Origin: Ciona intestinalis
Taxonomy: Eukaryota > Chordata > Ascidiacea > Phlebobranchia > Cionidae
Length of the DNA: 64,000 nt
Assembly: GCF_000224145.3 (NCBI RefSeq)
Contig: NW_004190384.2
Span: forward strand, 358,908 to 422,907
Reading direction: 5' to 3'
This document shows, in pieces, positions 12,301 through 24,215 of this stretch (positions within the stretch are counted from its first letter, which is position 1; every line of letters starts with the position of its first letter). Below the pieces are notes generated by a model, which saw only the letters and a program-made list of their open reading frames with translations, was not told the origin of the DNA and did not search any database. The position numbers were made by a program, and so were the translations under genes.

Positions 12301-15300
12301 GCTTTTATTGGTAAGATGAAGTGCTGTTATGTGTTGCTTGGAAACTATGTTACAAATATGCCGGTTGTTTACATGTGTCACATTATATGCTATGACATTA
12401 AAGGAAATAAATATATCTTTTATTTTTAGTTTTCCCAAATCAATATTTTGCTGCTAAAATTGTATTATTTTATTTTTACATATTTGTCAGTTATTCAGAT
12501 GCCTTTCATTTTTAAACCCCTAAGAAAATATTTTAATTTAATAACACAAGCAAACTAAAACCATCTTCGGTGATGTCCGAATTAAAAATGCATCAAAACG
12601 TTTGAAATATATTGTCATGTGTTAACTCCTATTTAACATAAGAGCTATCATGTCTGTGTTAAAACTGAGCATCAATTAAAGTGGTTTGCAGGTTCAGATT
12701 TAGTTGATTGGCTGCAACAGAAGGTTCATGGTTTAACAGAACGTAGAGACGCAAGGAAATATGCGTCAAGTTTATTAAAAGCTGGATACATTCGACACAC
12801 TGTTAACAAAATAACATTTTCGGAGCAATGTTATTATGTGTTTGGTGATTATACCGGAACACTTGATAAAGGTAAATATTTTATTTCTATTCATTTTTTT
12901 TAGTAAATGTAAACATTTTTTTTTACTCTAAGCGTTGTTTGTTGCTATACCTTGGTTTTTAATTTTCGATAACATGTAAATAGACACTCAAAGTTATTAT
13001 TATTTATTTCAATCGTTTAGACATCGGTTACATTTGTGGTAACTCGAAAGTGGGCTTGAGGTGTATGAGACAGAACACCGTGTTGTAACAACTGTCGTTT
13101 ATATTTATGTCTTTTTTAGCATTATGGCAATCTTAAATTTGTAAATAAAAGTTTTATGTCATTTATATTTGATGTTATGCATCATGGTCTTGTTTTCCAG
13201 ACATGAGCAATTTGTCGCTTGTTGAATCAAACAGCGACCGAGATTCTGACACGTTGGGTCCATTACACGGCCACCATAACACCCAGCCATGGATGCATCA
13301 ACCTTCCACAAGCAACCATGGATATGCTTCATACTCACAATACCCGTACACACAGAGTGGTCAGCTTAGTGTGGGCCCACCAATACCACTTAACAATGGA
13401 ATATCAAGCATGGTTGATTATTCTTCACCTCCTCCTACTTATCCAGGGTTGGCAAGCCATCATTCTGATGGAGACAGTAAGTTAATTATGTTGATGTTTG
13501 TATGTCTGAGGTCCTACAGTGAGGCACACCATGGACCTGGGATTCAGGACTGATTTTTCCCATTACCCCATGACCCAGGGGTCCAGGCCCAAATAACAAT
13601 AAGTGAACAATATCCTCCAAATGTTCAAATAACTCTTGTTTCAGATTTAAGCGTACACAGTGCACATAGTTTGCACAGAGCTGCCAGTGAGGCCTCAACA
13701 TACAGACAACACTTGGCCACATTTGGTGCGAATGGAAACAACAGCGCTGGTTCAGAGAGTGAGAGTCGATACAGTAGTCGTAGCGGGAAGTCGGGGTCAG
13801 GTGGTTCCGCCAAACCAAGGTCAAGATCGGGAAGCGAAAAAAGTTCCGACGTTTTGCACCAACAGGTTGGTACTTGTGATTGATGGCACAGTATTTCCTT
13901 GATTATCCATGACTCACAAATGAGTTTCAATTATCTGCTCATTCCATAAAGTGACTTTAATGTTAAAAAATAAATCAAACAACATGTTCAGACCATAGTT
14001 GCTTAACATGGGAAATCATCAATTATGATATCTTTATGTGAAGGTTCATAAGGTGCTGGGTAAGCCAGGATATTCAAGGAAATACTCAATTACCCACAAG
14101 TACTGTTACATAATTCATTATTCCACTAAAATCACTTTTTGCTGTTGATTTATTTGTTATTAAGTATTTGTAACTGGTAAAAGTAATCGCTAAGGCTGTA
14201 ACAATAAGAAATTGTTTGAGGTAATGACGTTGTATATTAAAGTTTTATTTTATTAAGGCACGCAGTTGATCTTTGTGAAGCAGGTAAACCAGCATGCCAC
14301 TTTGTCTAATTGCTGCATAATATGCTCAATTAATTGTCTGATGCATGTCTGCTACTGGCTTGTATTATTCATTGTTATATTGTTAAATGTTGAATCCATA
14401 TTATTGTATGAAGTGTTTGAATTACAAACCAACCACCCAAGGTCATATAATCAACAAATCTATAAAATATTAGGAATACGCACGTCAATTCGGGTTAGCG
14501 AGGCCCCACTTTCTTGTACAAATTTAAATTTGGTAAAAAACACAGTTGAGCCATTTGCCTAAGGCACGTCAATCAAGGTGTAAAAGGGGGTGTTTTAAGC
14601 AAAAAAGGTTTAAAAAAGTTTGATTTTAAAACTGACTTCTTCTTTTTTCTGGCTCTGCCATTGATCACAAGTAACAATAACATAATGTTTGTAGTGGAAA
14701 CACAACATGCATCTATTTGTTAAATTGGTATTTTGGAAATTAAATGCTTTTAGACTTTATACTAAATATGTAAAAAAATGGATAACTTGAATTGGTTTTA
14801 AAGTTGAAAAATGTTTAAAGTTGATATATTTATCATGGAATATTATGTTCTTGTAACTTTGTAAGTGTGAACTTGTCTATTGTTTCAGTCAATATATTAT
14901 GGTTTGTAGATCAATTATGTCATGGTTGTGAAATTTGTTTCCACAAATGCACCTTGTTATCGTTGTAGTTGAAACATAAATGAGATTAATAAACCTAAAA
15001 TACCGTGTATATATATATATGTATATATACATTCAAAATTAGATGAAAGGATTTTATTAGTTGTTCACATTAAAGTTTGTATATACAATATATTGTGTTA
15101 TGGTGTATACTGCATACTGGTTGCATGGTTAAGGCATTATATATGCATGTTTGCAGCTATTGGCAATATAGGCTAAGTTTTATATTATGTAATTTAAATA
15201 ACTTGACTGTCAAGGGAGGATCTCCCATCCATTATCATTAACTTCCTTGTCGCCTTCGAGGAAGCGACAAGAGCCAAGGGGCTTAAAACTGGTGGGGACT

Positions 15301-15611
15301 GTGAGGTTCATGTGGCAGCACCGTGGGTGTTGGGGTAATGAGCCTATCCCGAGGTCCCATGGCATGTCCCACTGTGGGACCTCACCCTTATAGATTATCG
15401 AATATAATTAACATCCCATATTTGACCACAGATGGCTTATGGGGGAAGTACCTCCTATCATAATTCCCTTCAACGATCAAATCACCCAAACCAACGAACG
15501 AACCAACATAGTCGGCCACTAAGTGCCATCCCACCAAACCTAAGTAACAGCCAACAGTCATTTCAACAAGCGATGGGAAACCCGTGTGATTATTTTGTTG
15601 ACGTCATGTAG
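6360..15611 (+). CDS. dvl/dsh: Dishevelled (Wnt signalling scaffold)
   Basis: Dishevelled relays Frizzled signals in the cytoplasm and at the membrane to canonical Wnt and planar polarity pathways. Exons: 6360-6523, 7159-7228, 7651-7742, 8529-8594, 8949-9048, 9500-9572, 10050-10137, 10745-10873, 11144-11271, 11433-11510, 12182-12310, 12692-12871, 13201-13476, 13645-13865, 15432-15611. The sum is 1974 bases, giving 657 residues, a usual Dvl length. DIX occupies about residues 3-82 ([16 protein letters not shown], ending FGVVKEEV). A basic run [17 protein letters not shown] lies near 155. PDZ spans about 180-270 ([20 protein letters not shown], then [15 protein letters not shown]). DEP spans about 335-430 ([18 protein letters not shown]). 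The Ser/Pro/His-rich tail ends [11 protein letters not shown], matching the family's invariant C-terminus. A 47-nt candidate exon at 7882-7928 would shift frame and is left out. Introns carry SINEs and a MITE. Confidence 0.97.
8313..8481 (+). mobile_element. MITE, G-rich TIR family A
   Basis: Starts TATAGTCCTGTGGGGTAAGA and ends with the inverse, CCATCTTACCCTAAAGTA. It has the size and end layout of the cleaner copies near 61-62.6 kb and lies in a Dishevelled intron. Confidence 0.6.
10555..10690 (+). repeat. tRNA-derived SINE head
   Basis: Head orientation with GGTTCAAGGCTCGTTGCTGC (B-box-like), followed by ACTTAATGGCAATTGCTCCAA. A more decayed relative lies at 10340-10470. Both are inside a Dishevelled intron. 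Confidence 0.7.
11890..12151 (-). repeat. tRNA-derived SINE
   Basis: Reverse-oriented copy with tail words CGTCGTTATAACACGGGTG and head words GCTAACCACGATACCATGGC. It lies in the intron just before the first DEP exon of Dishevelled. Confidence 0.75.
13030..13105 (+). repeat. SINE tail fragment
   Basis: Contains GGTAACTCGAAAGTGGGC and GAGGTGTATGAGACAGAACA, the SINE tail read in forward orientation. Intronic in Dishevelled. Confidence 0.65.
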
Positions 15612-15866
15612 GTGTCATGCCACACACAAGTTGGCCATTTCCATCAAAACACAACAAGTTAAACAAGAAGATACAATGTTGTTCTACATAACTACCTACC
15701 AATTATTGGAGGGTTTTTAGAAATGTCGTCTTTCTATTAATGATAAGCGTGTTAAGTTTAAACTAACTTTTATTTTTATCATTTGTTTTTATCACTTTAT
15801 ACATTTTATCTGGTTTGTTAGGCACACAAGATTTGGTTTTGTAACATTTCATCGTAGATACATAGT
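15612..15866 (+). other. Dishevelled 3' flank
   Basis: Non-coding sequence after the Dishevelled stop. No AATAAA was seen close to the stop; the first clear one downstream is near 16154, so the transcript end is uncertain. Confidence 0.4.
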
Positions 15867-16066
15867 CAGTTCATGAAATTCACCATTACATTAAATGACA
15901 CAAAAATTGCCACAGTAGTAAATAACGAAAGAATATACGATTTGTTAAAAAAAATTGAATATAAAATTGCATCTTCAATAACAGACATGCAGTAAATTGT
16001 CGTGGTAGCTTGAGGTTTCATGGCAAGTATGTTGCCATGGTGATACGAGGTGAATTTCATGAACTG
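15867..16066. mobile_element. 200-bp MITE with perfect 18-bp TIRs
   Basis: Left end CAGTTCATGAAATTCACC is exactly inverted at the right end GGTGAATTTCATGAACTG. About 68 bp of its right half, including GTAGCTTGAGGTTTCAT and GCAAGTATGTTGCCATGG, recurs at 22985-23050, which shows dispersal. Confidence 0.8.
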
Positions 16067-16256
16067 TGGTCTTGGATGTTAATTATCTGCCACTCCCCAA
16101 TCAAATATAACTTTGAAATTTAAGTGTCCATGGTGCTTGCTGCAATATTTTTAAATAAAACAAGTTATTTGTACAGTATTATTAACCCTGGACCAACCTA
16201 AGACTAATTCCTTTCACACTTAACGTCTTTCTTTTTCACAATAAATATTAAATATT

Positions 16257-16838
16257 ATATTTGTGCCATGATTAAAGTAAATGCTCAGGTTTAGACCAAC
16301 ACTCGCTCAGTTTTGTAGTTCAACAAACTTTAGCTTTAAATAATAATGAAAGACTTAGCTGGCCGTATATTAAACCATATTACACACAGCTTTTAGGATA
16401 ATTAAACGGTTACTGAACTAAACAGCAAGTAAGCCTATGTTAAATCTAATAGCTCACATAAATTGAGTTGCAAAACATGGGTTTAAAATTATTGGCTAAG
16501 GCAAACACTTGAATGTAACTTGTTTCACCAAACTGTGATGTTCCGTTTCATACACCCTGNNNNNNNNNNNNNNNNNNNNNNNNNNNNNNNNNNNNNNNNN
16601 NNNNNNNNNGTGCCATGATTAAAGTAAATGCTCAGATTTAGACCAACACTCGCTCAGTTTTGTAGTTCAACAAACTTTAGCTTTAAATAATAATGAAAGA
16701 CTTAGCTGGCCGTATATTAAACCATATTACACACAGCTTTTAGGATAATTAACCGGTTACCGAACCAAACAGCAAGTAAGCCTATGTTAAATCTAATAGC
16801 TCACATAATTTGAAATTATTGGCTAAGGCAAACACTTG
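16257..16838 (+). repeat. Near-identical 240-bp block repeated on both sides of a gap
   Basis: The block beginning GTGCCATGATTAAAGTAAATG occurs at about 16263 and again at about 16610, directly after the N run (16560-16609). The copies differ by a few substitutions and a small deletion. Two unmerged haplotypes flanking a gap is the simplest reading; a real tandem duplication is the alternative. Confidence 0.75.
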
Positions 16839-17075
16839 AATGTAACTTGTTTCACCAAACTGTAATGTTCCGGTTTTTTTTTTGCGCCCGCTTTCAAATT
16901 ACAAGGTGTTAATTCTATAAAGCTGACAATTTAGACAACCCATGAGCATGTTTACCGATAAATGCAGTACACAAAATTTCAAGTGTATTGCCCAATCACA
17001 CTTGGCTTAAAATAGTAGCTGCAATGAGCCTTGAACTCAGACCCTCTGGTTTAGAGGCAGGCAGACAAAGGCTGA
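16838..17075 (-). repeat. Degenerate SINE
   Basis: Decayed reverse-oriented copy: tail fragments near 16840-16900 and head words GAGCCTTGAACTCAGACC and TTTAGAGGCAGGC near 17025-17065. Confidence 0.55.
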
Positions 17076-17917
17076 CTAAAATAGAGCGTTTATATTTTAA
17101 ACGCTACTAAAAATAAGCGCATTGATTGTTATGGAGAATACAGCAGGAAATGACAATTGTTATTTAAACTCGTTTATTAATTAACATAAATATCTGAAAT
17201 TATTATTCTGGAAAGAAAACAAGACACAATATTGGGAACATACATTGCATAAACACTTGGATGTAAAACATGTGAAGACATCTTAGTTGTGAATGTTGGG
17301 GATTTATAATGCATAACTGTGTAATATGAGTGTAGATATATGTATATGTGCGTGTATGTGTGTTATATATTTCAACCCTGATTACTCAAATAATATCAAC
17401 ATACAATATATACAAGTTAAAGTAAATATTATTTAATTAACTTTAAACGCTTCTTGATTAATCTATCCATAAACGCATTGGTGTTGCAGAAGTAACAGAC
17501 TATGTAGATTTTTATGAAAATATATTTAAATATTAATTTTATTTACCATAATCATAACACGTGCTTAAATTGTATATCATTTGCCTTAACATATTTATCA
17601 ATTCTTTTTATAAAACTGTCTATTTTGTTAGGATTTATAAAATGGGTATTTTAATTTATTTTGATATAAATCTACATAGTTTGTTTGGCAGTTATACACT
17701 GCATACATGGATATGTACCTTGGAACCATGATATTATTCTATGAGTAAAAAAAACTACAATAAAATAACAACTTTAATGCATAATAGTCTACCTGAAGGC
17801 AATTAAGTGAAAATATTAAAATAATGTTAAAACATAGAAATACAATCGGCAATGTTAAAACTTTCGTACTTGTAAGTGCAAAATATTAGAACAGTGAAAT
17901 AAAACATAATGTTTAAT
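17076..17917. other. AT-rich 3' flank of the PAQR gene
   Basis: No coding exon, RNA gene or clear repeat was seen. A TTTATT at about 17168 could be a minus-strand poly(A) signal, but it is more than 700 bp from the PAQR stop. Confidence 0.4.
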
Positions 17918-20900
17918 TTAATCAACTTTTTTCTGTTGATGATTCTTGTTCAAATCACTGCATTGACATGCAGGAATCTCTTCGATAAAATCAGCATGTA
18001 TGCTCCTCGCTATGTATATAGCAAGGATTATGCAATATACTATGAGAGCAAGTGCGCACGTGCAGAACAATTCAAATGTTGGGAAGTCATTCTACATAAA
18101 TGAAACAAGAATAAATGAATGTAACTTATTTACCCGGTGTGATAGGGCAACAAGAGTCATTATTACACAAGTGTTCTGTTTCATACACCTTGTGCCCGCC
18201 AGCATCAAGCCTTGAACTACAATAGTTAGATACCCGCTAACCACTGTGAGACATCACCATGCAATGATCAGGTAATGTGATGTTCACAATCTTATAATAA
18301 ACACAACGTACTTGATGTTTCAATGCGTTCCACGGCCCATTTATATCCGTCACATCCATGTGAATTGCTACAATCTCAAAATAACATGACAGTGCCGCAA
18401 AAACATGGAATATTTGATGAGAATGGCCTGTTATTAACCTAAGTTGTAAATGTATGAAACACAAAAATTCTAAATAAATAAAACCTCTGCTACTAGAATC
18501 AAACAGCCAAATAAAAGTCAATATTAAAATAATTTTAATCATATATGATGCGCACCTGAACCAAAACCTATATATATTTTAATAACGTGGGGGAACATTT
18601 ATACAATTTTGTAAATATTTTTTTGTTCACTACGAAATGCGACGATAAAGTAATTACTATCTTATTCCACCCCACTATATTGTTGTGAAATATTTAGATT
18701 TGTCTAAAAAATATGCAAAGATTTTAATAGAAGAGATAAACAAAGCAGAAAGGAAATATTAATAGATCACAGGAAACAAAACTGATGATTTGTCTGTACC
18801 TACGATGTCAAACTTCCCGGGCCATAATTTTTGTGGCAAGTCCGATGTATAGAACAACGGGCACAACAACATGCATATAAACTGCAACTTGTGGTAATAT
18901 AATGCATGGTCATTCTCTGCGTTGATCAAATATCTGGAATATTTCAATTAAACATAATTATTATTATTACAACAGGATTACAGGTGTGTTGAACATAAGT
19001 TGGTCGTATGTGTGACAGAGTAAATTTTGTTTTTAGTAAAATAGTAAAAATTTATGTTTCTTGAAAATTGATGCCTTGAACAAGGAGACATTCGCCTACT
19101 TACATTGGTAGCAGCGGCGAGCCTTGAACCGATTACCTCTGGGTTACAGGCATATGTGTTAATTAAATGTCCTGTGGTGCCGGACGTGGTGTAAACAGGA
19201 TGTACGACAACAACAATAAAATGTTATCAACATGTGGTGTCACTTTACATTGTTTATACACAACATACACGTTACACTTTATTAAACACATATTTCTTCT
19301 TTATCAAATTATGTGTTTCCAAACAAATGGATATTTTAACGACACAACCTAAAAACATGACAAAGTAATCATAGCTGCCAAACTTTGTAAAACACGTAAA
19401 ACACAGGGGAGGCAGGGAAAGTTAGAAACACATTCCTATAAAACAAAGCTAGCTATGTAGTTGCAATGTTTACTGATTAATGCCGCGTAGAAAACTCAGA
19501 GTAAGCTCGCCCACCCTGCCACCCCAGGTTTGGTGCCTATGAATATAGGTATAGCCATGGATAATATTTTTTCCATATAAGCCGTAATTGTTTAAGGTCT
19601 AGGTTTTAACAATCATTAAATAATATCATCATTGTTTAAAGTCTGGTTCGCATTTCACGAATCATCGTTTTCTTTTCCTTGAATTATGACGACAATTTTA
19701 TAAATTAGTCAGTGACATTTTGAAAAGCTGCTTCACATTTGGCTTAATACAACTTATATATTACCAGTAGCCAGTGTGTTACACTTGGTGGTTTTAAATG
19801 TTGTATAATTTGTAATACATATAGATAGGCACCAAACCTGGGGTGGCAGGGTAGACATGCCAACCCAGAGATTTTCTGCATTACAATAATCTGTAAACAG
19901 CGTTCGATTTGTTTCACATGATTGTGTTTCTAACTATCCCTGCCTCCCCTGTGTTTATAAAATCTAATCTTAATTATAAAATGCTAACTGACCTATGCAT
20001 AATAGGCAACATGCCATATAAATAACCAAACACAGTCGACCATAGTTTCATCTTTCTTGCGTTTTCCACCGACTGCCATCTATTGCCTGCTTGAGTGAAC
20101 GACATGCATAAGAACCCACAACACGCGATCAAAGTGAAGACAAGCAAGTTCAACCAACCGATCCTGTTTATTAAGTGTTAAGTTAGTAGCTTAAGATCAA
20201 GTGGTTTGCTCGCCTGCCTTTAGCAGTGAGTTTGGATTTAAGGCTCCATGCCATTATTGGCGTAAAGATGAATGGTAGGTACGGTCTTGGACAGGACACT
20301 AAACTACAATTGTTGCAACCCTGTGGTCACTAATGGAGTTGGTTCTCCAAATTGTAAGCCATACAGACATAATCACTTTTAAAGTTGCATACATAGTAAC
20401 TCTTAAGCGGGCACGAGGTGTATGAAACAGAACACTTGTGTTATAACGACTGTCGTTGCCCCACCATGCGAGGAAAATTAACAATCTGTTTTGTGGGATG
20501 GAGATAAAAACAGATTGGTGGAAAACAAGTTATAATCATCTTATGTCATCTATTTTTCAACAGCATAAACATACCTGTTGTAGTAAGACAACTGTGAAGA
20601 TGCAAAGAAGTGAGATACCGTGGAAGAATAAGCAAAGGTGGTGATGCCAAAGTAATCAACCATGAACCAACAACAATGTTGGAAGCTTGACCTGATGTTA
20701 TGGAACATTCGTAAGTATGATACAGGGGGTGAAGGGGGGGGCTGGACCGCCATCATTTTGATGGAAAATAAAAAGTCAAAACAATTATACGTTATTGCGG
20801 GGCACATCTGGGTATTAAGCGGTGCGTTGTGCGTTAAATATGTTTTAAAATACAGTTGCCCCACCCCCCACTCTTTATGAAGATTTCTAGATACACCAGT

Positions 20901-23900
20901 GGTAATATAAATAAGGTTTTAAATGTTGGTTACCTGGAATGAAAGAGGTGAGCTAACGAACTACACAGAGTAAGAAGAATAGCAGACACAGTTACAATGA
21001 GCACCGGCCATGATTCAAACAAGTTTAACGACTGAAAACAACGACAGATAATTAATTGTGACATCGAAATATTGCATAACAAACATATACATTCATTTAT
21101 CTTTACGAATACAGTAACAAAGACCAGAATAATTAAATTGTTATGAAGCCTTTATTAGATAGTTTGGTGTTTTGTTTGTGTATCTATTTGCTACAAATAT
21201 AGTGGTGAGTGCAACATATAGTGCAACTGAATATAAGATGCAACAGACCATGCTACCACAGGGATTTAACACAAGTTGAATCTCAACTCAGTTTTACAAA
21301 TAGAAAAAACTTCTGCTCATTTGGTAAAAAAACAAGCAGTTATTTTATTCCAACCGTTTGTTTGCTATTAACCAAGACTTTATCAAGGTTTTGAAAACCC
21401 CTACATGTTATTGCCCCGTAAACGCCTATAAACGTCTTTATATTATACCAGATGGGATGAGACAAAATTATTTTACAACATGCTGTTAGGAGTAACAGGA
21501 ATATTTTTAAATGAAATTAAAACTTTATAAAGATAAATTGAATTGTACGTTTCAAAAATTAGTTGGATTGAGTTTTAACTTGTACAAACAAACATACTAT
21601 ACATCAGTGGTTCCCAAACTGTGGTACGCGTACCACTAGTCGTACGCGAGCAACTCATTCTCACCAAACGATCGAACAAGTTCTCACCAAACGATCGCGA
21701 GGCCTTGCTTTACGCGTGTACGAAGTATTCTTTGTAAACATATCTATAATTTAAGTCTGTGCATATGTGAAAATGCATTTTAAAACCTGCAGGTTAAATA
21801 TTCAAGGTGACAATCGATATTATGACGCAAATATTCACCGTGTGAATTGCTATTATCTATTATGTCATAATTAATTGTTAGGTCAAACAATTGCTATTAT
21901 GATGCAATGAATTCACGAGTAAATCCCTACTATTACGTAACAAACATGCTGCTTGGCAGAGAAAAACATCGTGAATATACAGCAGTGCTATTTCTGAAAC
22001 ATATTTAGGTTGTTTATTACTGCCTGTTGCCCTGTAATTGGCAATTATTTTACATGCAACTGTGAGAAAGGCAGTTCCAAGTTTGTGTTGCGTAAATTAT
22101 CAGGCGATCCAACTTTTTGGCCTAGAGCCTTTAGTAATGTAGGTGGTACAAGAACGCTACATGAACCAAAAAATGGTACGAGAGATAATAAAGTTTGGGA
22201 ACCACTGCTATAAAGTGATCTTGCATGCCATGTCAGATAAATGTTTCCATTAAGTTAATGTTCATAGAACTGTTAGTTTTATTCTGAAAACACGACAACA
22301 CAGACGTCATTGTGATGCGTACAGATGTCATTACCGTGCAGTATTGAGTTATAATAACGATGCATAATTCAATTATGTTTACCTTTTTTTTATAACTGTA
22401 TTTTACTTTTGAGTGCACATGATACATTAGCACATTTGACATTAGAAATAATGTGGTTATATTAATATATAAAATACTTTAAGAACACGTATTTTTTGGT
22501 CAGTGTTGATACAAGCATGACGTGACATGCAAATTTAATTTTAACTCAAGCTTTTTCTTACAATAAAAACCATTCTTAGTGATGTCATTGGTTCAAAACA
22601 AATGATTACATATATTGTTAACTTGTTAGTTACCTGGTTAAACTGATATAACATGGAAATAAAGAATAAACAAGGAAACAAGTGAGTCCAAACATTGAAC
22701 AACTCGTTGTTGGGGATATAAAGAACTTTGAAATAATATCTGTGGAAATTGGAAAGTTGGTTAGGATTCAGTTGATGAAATTTACCACAGTATTAAACAA
22801 TTGCTGCAATTGCTGCAATGCTATTCGCTTCTGTGGCGCAATAAAATGTCAGCAGTACCAACCAGGCAACCACTTCTCGCATATTTGAGTTGTTTAAAAT
22901 TCATATTTAATATTTTTAAATTATGATATTTAAATTATGATTTTTTTTAATTATGATATTGCACATTTAAAAACAGACATCAAACTGTAGTGGTAGCTTG
23001 AGGTTTCATAGCAAGTATGTTGCCATGGTGATACGAGGTGAATTTCATGAAGGAAAGTTAAAACAGACACCACCTATCTCCGTATCAAGGCAGGTTTTAA
23101 TAGAGTGCAAAAATACCCAAGAATGTTCTGTCCACTTTTTCACAACATTGGTCATATTTGGTGGGAATCCACATTAAAACATGAGACTTGGAATATGCAA
23201 CTGGCGTTTAAGGTTTAATCATTTTACTGACCAACCTGTCAAGCACATAACGCTACCCACCTTAGTGGCATATGTGGTAGAACGTATCCCTTCAATATGT
23301 ATGGTTCAACACAACACTGTGGAACATTGTTGCAACTATTCTTCAAAGCATGGAAATAATCATCGGGGTCAACCATCTTCCCTTCATTCATATCATGCTC
23401 ACTGTTTCTTGCTTCTCTTTGGGATTTGACCAGATTTTGGAAATAACTTGTAACACATGATAGTCGACCAATTACATTTGAACTGTTAAGACTTGGGTTG
23501 TTATTGTTTTCTGCATTTCCTGGAAAGTAGAGTAATTGTTATGCAGGTATATTATATATATATATACATACAACAACGGGGTTGTATTTTTCTCGCCGAC
23601 TAAAGTCAGTCGGCCAGGGTGGCTACGGTCACCACATTTTTTAGTCTGCCAACTAATATTTGGTCATTGTTTTTTCACGTTTCATCGGCCAACAGAATTT
23701 TTGTGTATTATTTAATATTTATTTCAGAAGTTAGTCAGTCAAAATCTACCGCATGTATTTTAGTTGAGCAACTAAAAAAACGAAAAGTAGAATTAGCAAT
23801 TAGTTTTAGATTGGAGGTTAAAATGTGACGTATAAAGTGCTTGCGTTACTTAAGCAATCAAATCTGGTGCATGGAAGATGATGCAAGCATATAGGCATAC

Positions 23901-24103
23901 ATACCTTCTAACTAAAGTATGAAATAGAAATTAGAAAATTAAGTTCTTACTATAGCAGAATACAAATAGCGCACGTTAATTGATTTACCTGTAACGTAGT
24001 TTTGATATAAATATTGTTTTACTCCAACATTAGATACATCGTCTGCAACTTTTTGAAAACTTCTAGGTAAGTATTGGCTTAAATACAAGTTACGATACGC
24101 CAT
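17918..24103 (-). CDS. PAQR-family seven-helix receptor (membrane progestin receptor-like)
   Basis: PAQR proteins (adiponectin and membrane progestin receptors) are multi-pass membrane proteins with a conserved metal-binding core. Exons, 5' to 3' on the minus strand: 24103-23989, 23519-23261, 22739-22634, 21031-20934, 20691-20575, 20163-19993, 18933-18800, 18427-18312, 18091-17918. The total is 1290 bases, 429 residues, somewhat longer than vertebrate mPRs because of an Asn/Ser-rich N-terminus. Landmarks in order: VEPYILKGYVLP, ELFNVWTHLFP, SSLAHLFHS (core Ser and His), WFMVDYFGI (core Asp), LPQKLWPGKFDIVGHSHQIF (core His), and a last helix followed by a Lys-rich end. The usual NET before NVWTH is replaced by NNELF. 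The mPR class (PAQR5-9) is favoured over adiponectin receptors by FHS-VDY-GHSHQIFH spacing; the exact orthologue is undecided. The third intron holds a hAT-like element. Confidence 0.88.
18112..18258 (-). repeat. SINE with internal deletion
   Basis: Tail (TTTCATACACCTTGTGCCCG) is joined directly to a head remnant (CAGCATCAAGCCTTGAAC), so the middle is missing. It sits between the last two PAQR exons. Confidence 0.65.
19072..19187 (-). repeat. SINE head fragment
   Basis: GGTAGCAGCGGCGAGCCTTG and ATTACCTCTGGGTTACAGGC identify the reverse-oriented head. Intronic in the PAQR gene. Confidence 0.7.
19403..19957. mobile_element. Long-TIR foldback element, about 555 bp
   Basis: The left arm (19403-19550) contains CACAGGGGAGGCAGGGA and CACCCCAGGTTTGGTGCCTA. 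The right arm (19822-19957) contains their inverses, TAGGCACCAAACCTGGGGTG and TCCCTGCCTCCCCTGTG. The arms are about 135-150 bp around a 270-bp AT-rich middle. A related fragment, CTTGCCACCCCAGGTTTGGT, lies near 44352. No protein is encoded. Confidence 0.75.
20200..20475 (+). repeat. tRNA-derived SINE
   Basis: Forward copy running from a decayed head (GTGGTTTGCTCGCCTGCC) to the tail (GTTATAACGACTGTCGTTGC). It is intronic on the PAQR antisense strand. Confidence 0.75.
21606..22209. mobile_element. hAT-like non-autonomous element
   Basis: The left end CAGTGGTTCCCAAACT is inverted at the right end AGTTTGGGAACCACTG. This end sequence is typical of hAT elements. The flanking 8-mers are ctatacat and ctataaag, a partly matching pair compatible with an eroded 8-bp target duplication. 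No transposase frame is present. It lies within a PAQR intron. Confidence 0.75.
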
Positions 24104-24215
24104 GATCCTACACTGATACAAGCTGTAAATGCAATCTTTAATCAACAGAAAGTATTTACCAGCGGAATCCAGGATACCAAACTACGTACAGTTGCTACTG
24201 TGTTGTGTTTACATT

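Noticed and set aside
13219..13902. Several 70-116 residue frames on both strands
   Set aside because: Shadows of the Ser/His-rich C-terminal Dishevelled exons.
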